Shown piece after piece: positions 45,023-54,350 of a stretch of 64,000 bases of DNA. Under the pieces are notes generated by a model. It saw only the letters and a program-made list of their open reading frames with translations. It was not told where the DNA came from and did not search any database. The translations under genes were made by a program, and so were the position numbers. Origin of the DNA: Paenibacillus sp. FSL M7-0420 (GTDB lineage: Bacteria > Bacillota > Bacilli > Paenibacillales > Paenibacillaceae); contig NZ_JBBOCJ010000001.1 of the NCBI RefSeq assembly GCF_038002345.1, forward strand, positions 4,960,001 through 5,024,000, read 5' to 3'. Position 1 is the first letter of the stretch; every line of letters starts with the position of its first letter.

Positions 45023-45844
45023 TTATCCTTTGGTTGCTCCGCCCATGCTGAACCCCTTGGACATATACCGCTGGGAGAACATATACAGCACTACGGAAGG
45101 CATCGTGTAGAGCAGTGAGAAGGCAGCGAGTCTGCCATATTCGACCATACCATGGCTGCCGAAGAATTGATAGATTGTGACAGAGGCCGGCAGCTTCTCC
45201 GGTGTCTGGAGCAGGATGTACGGCACGAAGAAGTTCCCCCAGCTGCCCGAGAAGGTAAAGATCGCAATCGTCGCGATACCCGGAAGCATAAGCGGGGCCA
45301 CGATTCTCCGGAGTCCGCCCCAGACGGAGGCCCCGTCAATCCAGGCTGCTTCCTCCAGATCGATCGGCACGGAGTCCATGAAGCTCTTCATCATCCAGAT
45401 CCCGTAGGGCAGGGAGGAGGATGTGAGGAAGAGCATGGTCGCGAAGATTGAGTTCTGCAATTTGAAGAACAGGAACATCTGAAATACCGGAACCATAACC
45501 GCCGTAATCGGCAGAGCCGTCATGAAGAGGATGCTGAGCAGGAAGCTTTTTTTGAAACGCATCTCATAACGGGATAACGGGTACGCAGCCAGTACGGATG
45601 CAAGAACAACAAGGGTTGCCTGCCCTCCGGAGAGAATGATCCCTACGCCGAACGAGCGCAGATTGCCGCTGTCCCCGAGCACTGCCGAGAAGTTATCCAG
45701 CGTAAAGTTGGGGAATTTAATACCCTGCTGGGCATTTGTATCAAACGAAGCGAGCAGAATCCAGAATAACGGCAGCAGGAAGCAGAGTCCCAGAACCACC
45801 AGAATCCCGTATTGGATATTACGTTGAAGCCTATGCTTGACCAC
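45023..45844 (-). CDS. Carbohydrate ABC transporter permease, MalG-like
   Basis: A 273-residue permease of the CUT1 group with six predicted helices. The EAA loop reads EEAAWIDGASVWGGLRRIVAPL. GTG start behind GGAGGTG. Partner of the MalF-like permease encoded 22 bp upstream; the ATPase is not in this operon, so a shared MsmK-type ATPase encoded elsewhere is likely, as is usual in Firmicutes. Confidence 0.92.
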   Translation of the reverse strand: MVKHRLQRNIQYGILVVLGLCFLLPLFWILLASFDTNAQQGIKFPNFTLDNFSAVLGDSGNLRSFGVGIILSGGQATLVVLASVLAAYPLSRYEMRFKKSFLLSILFMTALPITAVMVPVFQMFLFFKLQNSIFATMLFLTSSSLPYGIWMMKSFMDSVPIDLEEAAWIDGASVWGGLRRIVAPLMLPGIATIAIFTFSGSWGNFFVPYILLQTPEKLPASVTIYQFFGSHGMVEYGRLAAFSLLYTMPSVVLYMFSQRYMSKGFSMGGATKG

Positions 45845-45865
45845 AGTGATGCACCTCCTTCAGGG

Positions 45866-46732
45866 TTAGACCTTGACTTTCATAGATTTCATATAGAACA
45901 AGCTTGCAACAATTCCGATCACCAGCAGCACGAGCGAGATCGCGGTGCCGTATCCGAACTGATAATTGACGAAGGCCTGGTTGTACATAAATACCGGTAA
46001 GGTCTGAGTGGCCGTTCCCGGTCCCCCTCCGGTCATGGTATAGATCAGTGTGAATACGCCCAGTGTCTGGAGCGTGACAAGCATCATGTTGGTGACGATC
46101 GAGCCTTTTACCATAGGAATGGTGATGTAACTAAGAATCTTGAAGTTGCTCGCTCCATCAATCGTGGCGGCCTCCTCAATATCCTTGGGAATCTCATCGA
46201 GTGCAGATTGATAAACCATCATCGAGAACGCGGTGCCGTGCCAGATGTTGGCAATGATGACACTCACCATCGGGAAGCTGAACAGCCAGGAGACCGGGCT
46301 AATGCCAAACCAGCCGATGATCTGATTGAGGGACCCGTTATCACTGAAGAACGCTACCATACAGAAGGCGACAACGATCTCCGGTGTAACCCACCCCGCA
46401 ATGACGATAATGCCGATGATCCGGCGGAAGGTTACATTCTTCTCTTTCATTAGCAGGGCCAGAATGAAGCCGAGTACGACCTGCCCGATGACCGCTGAGA
46501 AAATCAGGAACACCAGGGTTCTCCAGACGCTGATCCGGAAATCCGGGTCCTGGAACATGTTCGTGAAGTTCTGGAAGCCGATGAATTGCAGGTTACGGGC
46601 AGCACTCCCCGTCAGAGCCATGTTGGTAAAGGCAAAGCAAATGGTCAATATAATCGGTACAATAAAGAATATCAGCAGCAGCAAGACAGAAGGCGTCAGA
46701 AATAAAAATGCGCCCCGCGACTTCCTTTTCAT
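45866..46732 (-). CDS. Carbohydrate ABC transporter permease, MalF-like
   Basis: A 288-residue CUT1 permease with six helices and the EAA loop EEAATIDGASNFKILSYITIP. ATG start behind GGAGGGGGAG. It lies between the binding-protein and MalG-like genes in the mannoside operon. Confidence 0.92.
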   Translation of the reverse strand: MKRKSRGAFLFLTPSVLLLLIFFIVPIILTICFAFTNMALTGSAARNLQFIGFQNFTNMFQDPDFRISVWRTLVFLIFSAVIGQVVLGFILALLMKEKNVTFRRIIGIIVIAGWVTPEIVVAFCMVAFFSDNGSLNQIIGWFGISPVSWLFSFPMVSVIIANIWHGTAFSMMVYQSALDEIPKDIEEAATIDGASNFKILSYITIPMVKGSIVTNMMLVTLQTLGVFTLIYTMTGGGPGTATQTLPVFMYNQAFVNYQFGYGTAISLVLLVIGIVASLFYMKSMKVKV

Positions 46733-46799
46733 AGGTCACTCCCCCTCCAAATCCGAAAGAGGAGAATAGCTTCTCCTCTGCGTTCGAATTCTCAATCCT

Positions 46800-48182
46800 C
46801 TATTTGACTTCTACTTTATCTTCGCCAAGCGAGCGGGTAACGTTATCCTTCAGTTGCTTCACAGCATCTTCCGGCGACAGCTTGCCTGAAGCAATGCTCT
46901 CGACAATACTCTGAAGCTGCGCAGATACGGTTGCATACTGATCATTGGCCGGACGGAATTTCGCTACTTCCAGTAAGGCTTGCGCCTCCGCTGTATACGT
47001 ACGGTCTGTATAGCCTGCTACGTCCACCGAATCATTACGCGGGCTCAGGTTGCCCTCTGCCACTACGCGTCCTGTTGCATTCTCCTGATTCATCAGGAAC
47101 TCCAGGAACTTCCACGCCGCTTCCTTGTTCTGCGATTGTGCCGGAATCGACCAAGCCCATCCGCCGGACATGGTGATGGCTCCAGGCTCTTGACCGTTCT
47201 GCGTCGGGAATGGAGCGAAGCCCATTTTGTCTGCTACATTCTCAATCGGTGCCGCGCCGTTCTCGAACCAGGTCGATCCGGCCCAGCTTCCGTCTACGGC
47301 CATCGCCAGCTTGCCTTGCGGGAACAGCTGCTGGAAGGCAATGCTGCCGGCTTGTCCGTTAAGCGCTACCTGCATCGAAGGTCCGGTCTTATCTACATTG
47401 AACAACTGATTAATGAATTTGAAGGAATCGAGCAGTCCGGGACTGCTTACGACCCATTTCTTAGTTTCATCGTTATAGAGGGTGTCGTTCGTGCCGTACA
47501 GAAGCATCTCCAGCGTCTGCATCGTTACTCCTTCTCCGCTCGATTTGCCCACGATCATATTCAGCGGGGTTACGCCCGGCAGCTTATCCTTGATGGTACG
47601 TGCGGCTTCCAGCACCTCATCCCAATTAGCAGGCTTGAACGGCACCGGTAAGCCCGCTTGCGCCAGCAGCTCTTTGTTATACCAGATACCGCGTGTATCC
47701 GAGGTTGCAGGTACGCCGTAGATTTTGCCGTCTTCACCGGTCACACCGGCTTTGAGGTTCTCAATGAACTTGTCCTTCCAGTCACTCCAACCTGCAACCT
47801 GTGTATCGAGCGGCTCCAGATAGCCGGCTGCCGCATCCGACTTGATGATCGAGGTGTCTTCTGCCACAATATCCGGCGCTGTATCAGGAGACTTCATCTG
47901 CAGCACGATCTTGGAGGTGTAATCCCCTTCACTGGCCAGCACCGGAGCAATCTTGATCTTGATATCCGGGTTGTCCGTTTCGAATTTCTCAATCAGTCCC
48001 GATTCAAAATACTTAGTCAATGTATCCTCGGAGCCCGACGAACGGAAGGTAATGGTGACCTCCTGCTTCCCTTCGGCTGCGCCCGAACCGGAATTCGAAT
48101 TGCTGCTTGAACAAGCTGTAGTCAACAGAAGAAGAGAAGCCATTGCCGCAGTCATCGAAACTTTGAATTTATTCATTTTCAT
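46800..48182 (-). CDS. Sugar ABC transporter substrate-binding lipoprotein
   Basis: A 460-residue family 1 binding protein. Signal peptide ends in LLLLTTACSS with the lipid-anchored Cys near residue 24, followed by a Ser/Asn/Gly linker. Family features include ITFRSSGSEDTLTKYF and GGWAWSIPAQSQNKEAAWKF. By context it binds manno-oligosaccharides. ATG start behind AAAGGGG, with a cre-like site and a stem-loop between it and the upstream GH125 gene. Confidence 0.92.
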   Translation of the reverse strand: MKMNKFKVSMTAAMASLLLLTTACSSSNSNSGSGAAEGKQEVTITFRSSGSEDTLTKYFESGLIEKFETDNPDIKIKIAPVLASEGDYTSKIVLQMKSPDTAPDIVAEDTSIIKSDAAAGYLEPLDTQVAGWSDWKDKFIENLKAGVTGEDGKIYGVPATSDTRGIWYNKELLAQAGLPVPFKPANWDEVLEAARTIKDKLPGVTPLNMIVGKSSGEGVTMQTLEMLLYGTNDTLYNDETKKWVVSSPGLLDSFKFINQLFNVDKTGPSMQVALNGQAGSIAFQQLFPQGKLAMAVDGSWAGSTWFENGAAPIENVADKMGFAPFPTQNGQEPGAITMSGGWAWSIPAQSQNKEAAWKFLEFLMNQENATGRVVAEGNLSPRNDSVDVAGYTDRTYTAEAQALLEVAKFRPANDQYATVSAQLQSIVESIASGKLSPEDAVKQLKDNVTRSLGEDKVEVK

Positions 48183-48209
48183 TTGTCTTTGCCCCTTTTG
48201 ATTGTAGTT

Positions 48210-48223
48210 TCATAACGCTTTCA
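48210..48223 (-). promoter_or_regulatory. Cre-like site upstream of sugar-binding protein
   Basis: Minus strand TGAAAGCGTTATGA differs from the cre consensus at one position (C13 to G). Confidence 0.5.
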
Positions 48224-48233
48224 TAAAAGCTTC

Positions 48234-48259
48234 GAAAAGAACGGACAAGCCGTCTTTTC
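48234..48259 (-). terminator. Intra-operon stem-loop between GH125 and binding protein genes
   Basis: GAAAAGACGG-type stem with a 5-nt loop and no T run. It may be a processing or attenuation signal that raises binding-protein mRNA over GH125; a plain terminator is less likely. Confidence 0.4.
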
Positions 48260-48275
48260 TACTACACTATCCGGT

Positions 48276-49568
48276 CTACTTCACTACCCGTAATCCGCAA
48301 TAATCCATAATCAGTTCGCTGAACAGCATATTCGACCAGGAGAACCATGGACGGGTGAACTGTGAGGCATCCTCCACAGAGAAGCCTTCATGAGTCAGGC
48401 CGGTTCCGGCATCCGTGTCCTGAATGAGCTGAAGCAGGCGGGCTTTCTCGCTGCGGTCCGGGGAAGTCAGGCCCTGCATCGACAATGCGATGTGCCAGAT
48501 ATAACCCTCCGGGGTATGCGGGCTTCCGATGCCTTCAGCCACGCATCCTTTATAGTAATAAGGATTGTCCTCGCTCAGAATGAACTTCCGGGTATTGCGG
48601 TACACCTCGTCGCTCTCGTCTGTGTAGCCCAGATACGGCAGGGACAGCAGGCTTGGAACATTGGCGTCATCCATCAGATTGTAGTGGCCCAGACCGTCCG
48701 TCTCATAAGCATATATTCTCCCATAGACCGGATGATTATAGATGCCATGCTCCTGAATCCCCTGATTAATTTCCTGCCCCAGCTTCTGCGCCGCTGCCGC
48801 AAGCTCCTGATCCCCGTAGATCTCAAGGGCAATCTCTTCCAGATATCGCAGGACAACGACAGCGAACATATTGGACGGCACCAGATAGCCATACTCACAG
48901 CAATCATCACTTGGCCGGAAGCCTGACCAGGTCATCCCGGTATAAGCCGTTTCACTGCCTTTGCCTTCTCTGGTTAGCGTGTCTGTGAGCGGCGCATCCA
49001 AGCGCTGGAACGTATAGGGGGAATCTGTCTCGTGATGCTGCTCCACTCTCCACAGCTTGATGATTTCAAGCGCGGCCTTGCGGAAGGTCTCGTCAAACTG
49101 TGTGACGCAGCCGCTATTCTTCCAGAGCAGATAACTGAGCTGAATCGGATACGCCAGCGAATCAATCTCATACTTGCGTTCCCAGATCCATGGGCTCATG
49201 GCTGTAAGATCCGATTGGTGTCCGTGGCCGTTCGCCTCTTCATTGAAGGCATTGGCATACGGATCAAGCAGGATATAATTCATCTGCCGGTTCACCAGAC
49301 CTGCAATCATCGCTTCCATGTTAGAATCTTCTGCGGCAAGCAGCAGATACGGGCGAACTTGGGCGGCGGAATCACGCAGCCACATAGCTGGTATATCACC
49401 TGTTATAACGAAGGTGGTGCCATCTGCTTTCTGCGAAATGGTGGTGCCAATGGTATTGATCATGCAGTCCTCGAACATCTTGGCCAGCTTGGAAGAGTCT
49501 GGCAACTCCCCTTGTACCTTGCCGATCAAATCGTAGACAGACTTCGGAATTTCATTCTGTAGCTTCAC
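48276..49568 (-). CDS. Exo-alpha-1,6-mannosidase, GH125
   Basis: About 430 residues, cytoplasmic. Matches the GH125 (formerly DUF1237) pattern: GDIPAMWLRDSAAQVRPY, ERKYEIDSLAYPIQLSY, MTWSGFRPSDDCCEYGYL and TPEGYIWHIALSMQ. GH125 enzymes remove alpha-1,6-linked mannose. First gene of the operon with an ABC importer and GH38, together suited to high-mannose N-glycan or yeast-mannan fragments. GTG 49568 lies 12 nt after GGAGGTG; the frame also opens at TTG 49589, but that would place the ribosome site inside the gene. Confidence 0.88.
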   Translation of the reverse strand: MKLQNEIPKSVYDLIGKVQGELPDSSKLAKMFEDCMINTIGTTISQKADGTTFVITGDIPAMWLRDSAAQVRPYLLLAAEDSNMEAMIAGLVNRQMNYILLDPYANAFNEEANGHGHQSDLTAMSPWIWERKYEIDSLAYPIQLSYLLWKNSGCVTQFDETFRKAALEIIKLWRVEQHHETDSPYTFQRLDAPLTDTLTREGKGSETAYTGMTWSGFRPSDDCCEYGYLVPSNMFAVVVLRYLEEIALEIYGDQELAAAAQKLGQEINQGIQEHGIYNHPVYGRIYAYETDGLGHYNLMDDANVPSLLSLPYLGYTDESDEVYRNTRKFILSEDNPYYYKGCVAEGIGSPHTPEGYIWHIALSMQGLTSPDRSEKARLLQLIQDTDAGTGLTHEGFSVEDASQFTRPWFSWSNMLFSELIMDYCGLRVVK

Positions 49569-49588
49569 GGGTGTATGTTGCACCTCCA

Positions 49589-49697
49589 AATGGTATATAT
49601 CATTATTTCAAACGCTTTCATCATAGTAAACAAATAATAATTATATGTCAATATATTAATGGTATATTCATAGAATATAATGCGCTATTGGTATATT
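49589..49697 (-). promoter_or_regulatory. Promoter and operator region of mannoside operon
   Basis: On the minus strand: TTGACA (49646-49651), 17-bp spacer, TACTAT (49623-49628). A cre-like TGAAAGCGTTTGAA (49607-49620) follows the -10 box. GGTATATT (plus-strand reading) occurs at 49661 and 49690, 29 bp apart, and an imperfect palindrome AATGGTATATATCATT lies at 49589-49604. The same half-site appears upstream of the regulator gene, so this is probably its operator plus CcpA control. Confidence 0.7.
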
Positions 49698-49741
49698 ACA
49701 TTTGGCTCACACGCCCTAGTGTCGCCCATTCTGAGCGCAAC

Positions 49742-49766
49742 AAAAAAAGCCTTCGCGTCGAAGGCT
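49742..49766 (-). terminator. Terminator after GntR/LacI-type regulator gene
   Basis: Minus strand AGCCTTCGACGCGAAGGCT followed by seven T residues. Confidence 0.85.
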
Positions 49767-49808
49767 CATGCATTTCCACTATGATTATAGCGGCCTGTTG
49801 CCGTAGTG

Positions 49809-50957
49809 TTATTGCTTGCGGACCTGCGCTGTAGACCGGCCTGCAACTAATACCGCCGGCAGAAGAATCCGGGAAATCGGCTGCTCGTTCCCATGCATAG
49901 TGAATACATTCTCATACGCCTGCTTGCCGATGCTGAACTGATTCTGGCGCATATGTGTCACTTTGCAGCCTTCATGCGATTCCGGGCTGTCGAAGCAAAT
50001 CAAGGACAAGTCTTCGGGAATCCGCAGTCCCAGCTTGCCTGCCGCCTCTTCGACCAGCAAGGCGATACTATATTCGGCTGCGAACAGCGCGGTGATCTGA
50101 GGATATTTCCGCAGATGCTCGGCCAGCTTGTCCACATCGCTAATCCGGGCCTCCGGGTCAAATACATTCGGCATAGTAGACGTGATCGTCTCCATCCATA
50201 GCTCACGGTTCGCCAGCAGATTATGCTCCATGTGAGCTTCGAGAATACCGTCGATCCGTTCCTCTATTGCGGTTGTATTTGCTGGCGGAGGCGCGAGAAA
50301 ACCGATATGGCGGTGCCCAAGCCCGAAGAGATAATGCGTGGCCTCCTTTGCAGCCTCGATATTATCGGTACTCACAGAAGAAGCGGGAATCCCCTTGAGA
50401 TAACGGTCAATCATGACGAACGGGAATTTCTGAATGACCAGCTTCAGGATCTCGGCACTGAAATATTCGCCTTGCGCCGGGAAGATAATCAGCCCGTCCA
50501 CCCCAAGCCCCAAGAGCTGTTGAATCGCCTGCTCCTCCAGCTCGGGAATCCCGAACGACCGCCGGACGATCAGAAATGCGTCATTCTCCCGCGAAGCTTC
50601 TTCCATGCCGTAGATCAGCTCTGTGCCGTACATATCACTGAAGTGTGTAATCACCAGTCCGATGATCCGTTTCTTGCCTGTGGTCCGGACCGTCTGCTGG
50701 CTGTCAAAAGGTTTCATGATCAGCGAGTTCGCATCGGCTACGAAGGAGCCTCTGCCTGGCTGACGGACGATCAGATGTTCATCAGCCAGCATTTTCAGTG
50801 CTTTCTTGGAGGTAATCCGGCTCACCCCAAATTCACTGCACAGTTCTTTTTCTGAGGGAACCCGCTCCCCCGCTTTATATTCATGATTCGTAATCCGCTC
50901 ACGCAGCGTATGAAAGATCATTTCGTACATCGGCTTCGAGCCTGAGTCATTGGCCAT
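49809..50957 (-). CDS. GntR-HTH/LacI-sensor transcriptional regulator
   Basis: Predicted 382 residues, AraR-like architecture. The N-terminal GntR winged helix has PSEKELCSEFGVSRITSKKA and RQPGRGSFV. The C-terminal LacI/GalR-type sensor domain has IGLVITHFSDMYG, GVDGLIIFPAQGEYF and FVMIDRYLKGIP. ATG 50957 follows GGAGGTG. It lies directly upstream of the mannoside operon and shares candidate operators with it, so it is the likely repressor, responding to a mannoside. Confidence 0.88.
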   Translation of the reverse strand: MANDSGSKPMYEMIFHTLRERITNHEYKAGERVPSEKELCSEFGVSRITSKKALKMLADEHLIVRQPGRGSFVADANSLIMKPFDSQQTVRTTGKKRIIGLVITHFSDMYGTELIYGMEEASRENDAFLIVRRSFGIPELEEQAIQQLLGLGVDGLIIFPAQGEYFSAEILKLVIQKFPFVMIDRYLKGIPASSVSTDNIEAAKEATHYLFGLGHRHIGFLAPPPANTTAIEERIDGILEAHMEHNLLANRELWMETITSTMPNVFDPEARISDVDKLAEHLRKYPQITALFAAEYSIALLVEEAAGKLGLRIPEDLSLICFDSPESHEGCKVTHMRQNQFSIGKQAYENVFTMHGNEQPISRILLPAVLVAGRSTAQVRKQ

Positions 50958-51000
50958 ATCAAGCACCTCCATTACCGTTTCTCTTGGAAAGACACAACCT

Positions 51001-51018
51001 AATATACCATGTTATATT
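51001..51018. promoter_or_regulatory. Candidate autoregulatory operator of the mannoside regulator
   Basis: AATATACCATGTTATATT pairs at 16 of 18 positions and contains AATATACC, the complement of the GGTATATT half-sites at 49661 and 49690. It lies 44-61 bp upstream of the regulator start. Confidence 0.65.
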
Positions 51019-51204
51019 AGTAATGTGAAGCATACGGATTAAAGGAGCGCCTGAGAATTGTTGCAATTATTGCAGGAATCCTCTATACCTATTACTAGCT
51101 GAAGTGGAATGTTGCATGAATTGCATAAATTTCTGTGATTAGAGCAAGTTTGCGCTGGATTTGTTGCATTTTGTGTAGGATTTCAGCATAGACCGCTTCA
51201 ATTG

Positions 51205-52619
51205 GATGGCGTAAAGTAAGTTGTGTACCACAATTTGGAGCCTAGCCAGGCAACAAAAAAGTAGGGTATCCTCGGGTTTACCACAACACCAAGAAGGAGC
51301 CCTACTCGATGACTATTGTACCCGAACATATGCTAAATAATCTATTTGAAAAACTTGTTAAAGACTTCATGAAAGAGAATATGGAATCGCTCCTGCGTGC
51401 CGAAATCCAAGGGTTTATGGCGAGTGAAGAAGCCGGTGCCAGCAATAGCCGTAACGGATACTATACACGGGATCTGCACACGAGATACGGCCATATTGAG
51501 GATCTTCAGGTTCCCCGGGACCGCCAGGGTCTCTTTCAAACTCAGATGTTTGAACCGTACCAGCGGCGGGAGGGCTGGCTGGAGGAGGCGGTGATCCAGA
51601 TGTATAAATCCGGCATGGGTACCCGGGACGTGGCCCGATTTATTGAAAGCATGTTCGGCAGCCATTACTCGCCCACCACCATCAGTAACATCACCGCTAC
51701 GGTGCTGGAGGACATTCACCAGTGGCAGAAACGTCCGCTGAGCAAGCGCTACTCTGTGATTTACCTGGATGGGCTGTACGTGAAGCTGAAACGGGGCACG
51801 GTCCGGGGTGAAGTCGTCTATTTTGCCATGGGAATCGACGAAGAAGGTCAGCGTCAAATCCTGGGGTTCTACGTGGGGGGTCAAGAGAGCTCGAATGGCT
51901 GGCGGGAGGTGCTCAAAGATCTGTACGCACGCGGGGCCCAGGAAGTGCTGCTGGGTGTATTTGATGGACTGCCGGGGCTAGATGCGGCCTTTAAAGAAAC
52001 CTACCCGCAGGCGGATGTGCAGCATTGTGTGGTGCACAAAGTACGAGCCACGTTACCCAAAATCCGGGTGGAGCACAAAACCGATGTGATTAAAGCCCTG
52101 AAGACCGTGTATGATGCACCGGATGAGGTCGTGGCCCGGGCGAACTTTGACACGGTGAAAGCGAAGTGGAATGCGTTATATCCGAAGGAAATGCGGTCTT
52201 GGGAGGAGCAGCTTTCGACGTTACTGACGTTCTACAAGTACCCGGAACCGATGCGTAAAGCGATTTACACGTCCAATCCCATTGAGCGAATGAACAAGGA
52301 AATCCGCAAACGTCTGAAGCCGATGAACAGTCTGACCAACATGGATGCGGCAGAAAAAATCGTGTATCTGGAGATGTTAGGCTACAACGAAAGGTTTGGG
52401 CAGCGAGTGACCCCTGGCTTTGGGGTGGACACGGTGAAAAAGAAGCTCAGCCAGCTCTATGAAGCCCGCTACCCTTCGTTGCCGACAGCCGAAGAAGAGT
52501 AACTAAGGAATCCAGTTTCTGGGGGTCGGGGTTCCCCCTCCCCCCAGAAACACTACACCCCCAACCCGTAACCCCGGGGAGGTACTTCTACTCATTTACA
52601 CAAACTTCTTGACGCTACC
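51205..52619 (+). mobile_element. IS256-family insertion sequence, complete
   Basis: A 1,415-bp element with 23-bp imperfect terminal inverted repeats (GATGGCGTAAAG...TTGTGTA left; GGTAGCGTCAAG...TTGTGTA right, read inward). An 8-bp target duplication TTCAATTG lies at 51197-51204 and 52620-52627. Length, end sequence and duplication size all fit IS256. With intact ends and transposase it could be active. Confidence 0.92.
51309..52502 (+). CDS. IS256-family (mutator-type) transposase
   Basis: A 397-residue DDE transposase. First Asp in VIYLDGLYVKLKRG, second Asp in GVFDGLPGLDAAF followed by the C-x-x-H motif QHCVVHKVRA, and Glu in YTSNPIERMNKEIRKRLK. Full family length with no interruption. 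ATG start behind AAGGAG, about 104 bp inside the left end. Confidence 0.95.
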   Translation: MTIVPEHMLNNLFEKLVKDFMKENMESLLRAEIQGFMASEEAGASNSRNGYYTRDLHTRYGHIEDLQVPRDRQGLFQTQMFEPYQRREGWLEEAVIQMYKSGMGTRDVARFIESMFGSHYSPTTISNITATVLEDIHQWQKRPLSKRYSVIYLDGLYVKLKRGTVRGEVVYFAMGIDEEGQRQILGFYVGGQESSNGWREVLKDLYARGAQEVLLGVFDGLPGLDAAFKETYPQADVQHCVVHKVRATLPKIRVEHKTDVIKALKTVYDAPDEVVARANFDTVKAKWNALYPKEMRSWEEQLSTLLTFYKYPEPMRKAIYTSNPIERMNKEIRKRLKPMNSLTNMDAAEKIVYLEMLGYNERFGQRVTPGFGVDTVKKKLSQLYEARYPSLPTAEEE

Positions 52620-52663
52620 TTCAATTGGGCAGGATTGTTGCATTTCATGCAGAATTTCTCAAC

Positions 52664-52744
52664 AATTGTTACTGGCTGTGAAGCCTAGAGCCCATCGCTC
52701 ATCGTGGCAGCACCCGCTGTATTCAGTTTTTGCTTGTAATACAC
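52664..52744. repeat. Dispersed intergenic repeat, copy 2
   Basis: Related to 12193-12268. Shares AATTGTTACTGGCTGT exactly, then GCAGCACCC and TTCAGTTTT in the same order, with substitutions between. Confidence 0.75.
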
Positions 52745-52764
52745 GTTTCTAATAAAATACAAAT

Positions 52765-52792
52765 AAGGAGCGCCTCATATGGGGCACTCCTT
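52765..52792 (-). terminator. Terminator after MFS gene
   Basis: AAGGAGTGCCCC...GCGCTCCTT stem on the minus strand, followed by ATTTGTATTTT. Confidence 0.75.
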
Positions 52793-52814
52793 CAACCATA
52801 AAAGCATACAACCC

Positions 52815-54116
52815 CTACCGGACACGCTGGCGTAGCGGACTTCCCTTCTTCGCCTTGAATGAATTCCGCTCTGTCCGGCCTTCCCCTTCGGCATCATCCT
52901 TACTGGGCGTTACCGCGAAGAAGGACAGCAAGCCACCTACGGCCCCTACACCCGCCATGGTGAAGAACAAGGTCCAGTGGCCCCGGTTCATCAAGAGGGA
53001 CACCACCGGCGGGCCCAACGCGACCCCGATGAATCTCATGCTGCTGTAGAGGGAAGTTATCGTGCCCCGGTTCTCCTTCTCGATGCCTTCGGTAATCAGT
53101 GCATCCATGCAGGGCAGAACCACTCCGATCCCGATTCCGCTTAGACTCAGGAACCCGACCATGTAATAGATGTTTTCGTTGAAGCCCGTAATCAGCGTGG
53201 CAGCAGTCAGTAAGGCCATGCCGCCGAAGCCGAGCCATTTCATGAGCAGCTTGTTTTTGCCGATGATCTTGCCGCTTCCGTAAGAGGCCAGACATAGCAA
53301 AGCAAGCGGAATAGCCAGAACGAAGCCTTTGTAGGCCCCATGCAGGTTATATCTCGATTCGAGGATCTCAGATAAGTAGAACAGCACCCCGAAGGTGGCG
53401 AACATGCAGATGCCCCCGATGGCGAAGATGGCATACAGCCAGCGGCCCTTCTCATGCAATACGTTTTTAATTCCACCGAGGAATTCCTTAAGACTGGTCT
53501 TCTCCACCTCCTCCTTAGGCTTCTTGACCAGGAAGATCACTAGCATACAAGAGATCAGGCACAGCACTGGAATGGCGATAAAAGGCGCATACCATAGCAG
53601 CATTCCCAGATAAGCTCCGAGGATCGGGCTGACCACTTTTCCGAAGGTGTTGGAGGTTTCAATAATCCCGAGCCCCTTGCTCACCTCCTTCTCATCCTTG
53701 AACAGATCGCCCACGAAGGGAATGACAATGGGAAAAGCGCCTGCGGCACCGATCCCCTGGACGAAACGTCCGGCAAGAATGATCCAGTACGCGCTCACTC
53801 CTGTGAAGAACCAGGCAGCGGCGACACATCCGGCTCCGCCCAGGGCGGCCAGGATCAGGCTGGGCAGAATTACTTTTTTTCGCCCGAAGCGATCTGATAA
53901 ATAGCCGGCGATGGGAATCATCAGGATGGCGATCAGGCCATAGACAGTGATGATCATACTGACCTCAAAAGCGCTCACCCCAAGCTCCTTCGAGATCTGC
54001 GGCAGGATCGGCAACAACATTGAATTCCCCAGTGTCATAATCAGCGGGATGGAGGAGAGCGCGATTAGTGCCCCTTTTGAACCTTTTCCCCCTTGGGACT
54101 CTTCGGACCCGTTCAT
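52815..54116 (-). CDS. MFS transporter, multidrug-efflux type
   Basis: A 433-residue, 12-helix transporter. The N-terminal MFS motif is GYLSDRFGRKKVILPS and GAAGAFPIVIPFVGDLF resembles the antiporter motif C region of drug/H+ antiporters. The C-terminal 30 residues are charged. ATG start behind GGTGG. No regulator adjacent; substrate not assigned. Confidence 0.85.
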   Translation of the reverse strand: MNGSEESQGGKGSKGALIALSSIPLIMTLGNSMLLPILPQISKELGVSAFEVSMIITVYGLIAILMIPIAGYLSDRFGRKKVILPSLILAALGGAGCVAAAWFFTGVSAYWIILAGRFVQGIGAAGAFPIVIPFVGDLFKDEKEVSKGLGIIETSNTFGKVVSPILGAYLGMLLWYAPFIAIPVLCLISCMLVIFLVKKPKEEVEKTSLKEFLGGIKNVLHEKGRWLYAIFAIGGICMFATFGVLFYLSEILESRYNLHGAYKGFVLAIPLALLCLASYGSGKIIGKNKLLMKWLGFGGMALLTAATLITGFNENIYYMVGFLSLSGIGIGVVLPCMDALITEGIEKENRGTITSLYSSMRFIGVALGPPVVSLLMNRGHWTLFFTMAGVGAVGGLLSFFAVTPSKDDAEGEGRTERNSFKAKKGSPLRQRVR

Positions 54117-54350
54117 GGACGAACCACCTTCTTTTAGTTTCGCATCCTGCTTATTGTCGGTCTAACGGCTGTATTTATACCCAGGAATGATCCAGCTGAT
54201 GATTCCTAACTTCACATCTGCTTATTATGGAATGACAGTCAGCCTTTTATCCGTGTAAACAAATTCAGAACTACGCTCTGTAATATCTCTGTTTCCTCCA
54301 GGACATGCTACCCCTTGTTCAAAACCAACCGCAAAGGAGCTTGATTACTT

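Larger units (their letters stand above)
51057..52660. repeat. 51-bp tandem repeat array split by an IS element
   Basis: GTTGCA-containing units with TTGCA anchors at 51061, 51112 and 51164; a fourth at 52638 falls at 51215 if the IS and one target copy are removed. Spacings are 51, 52 and 51 bp. Each unit also has a GCAGGATTTC-like block about 12 nt after the anchor. Confidence 0.75.
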
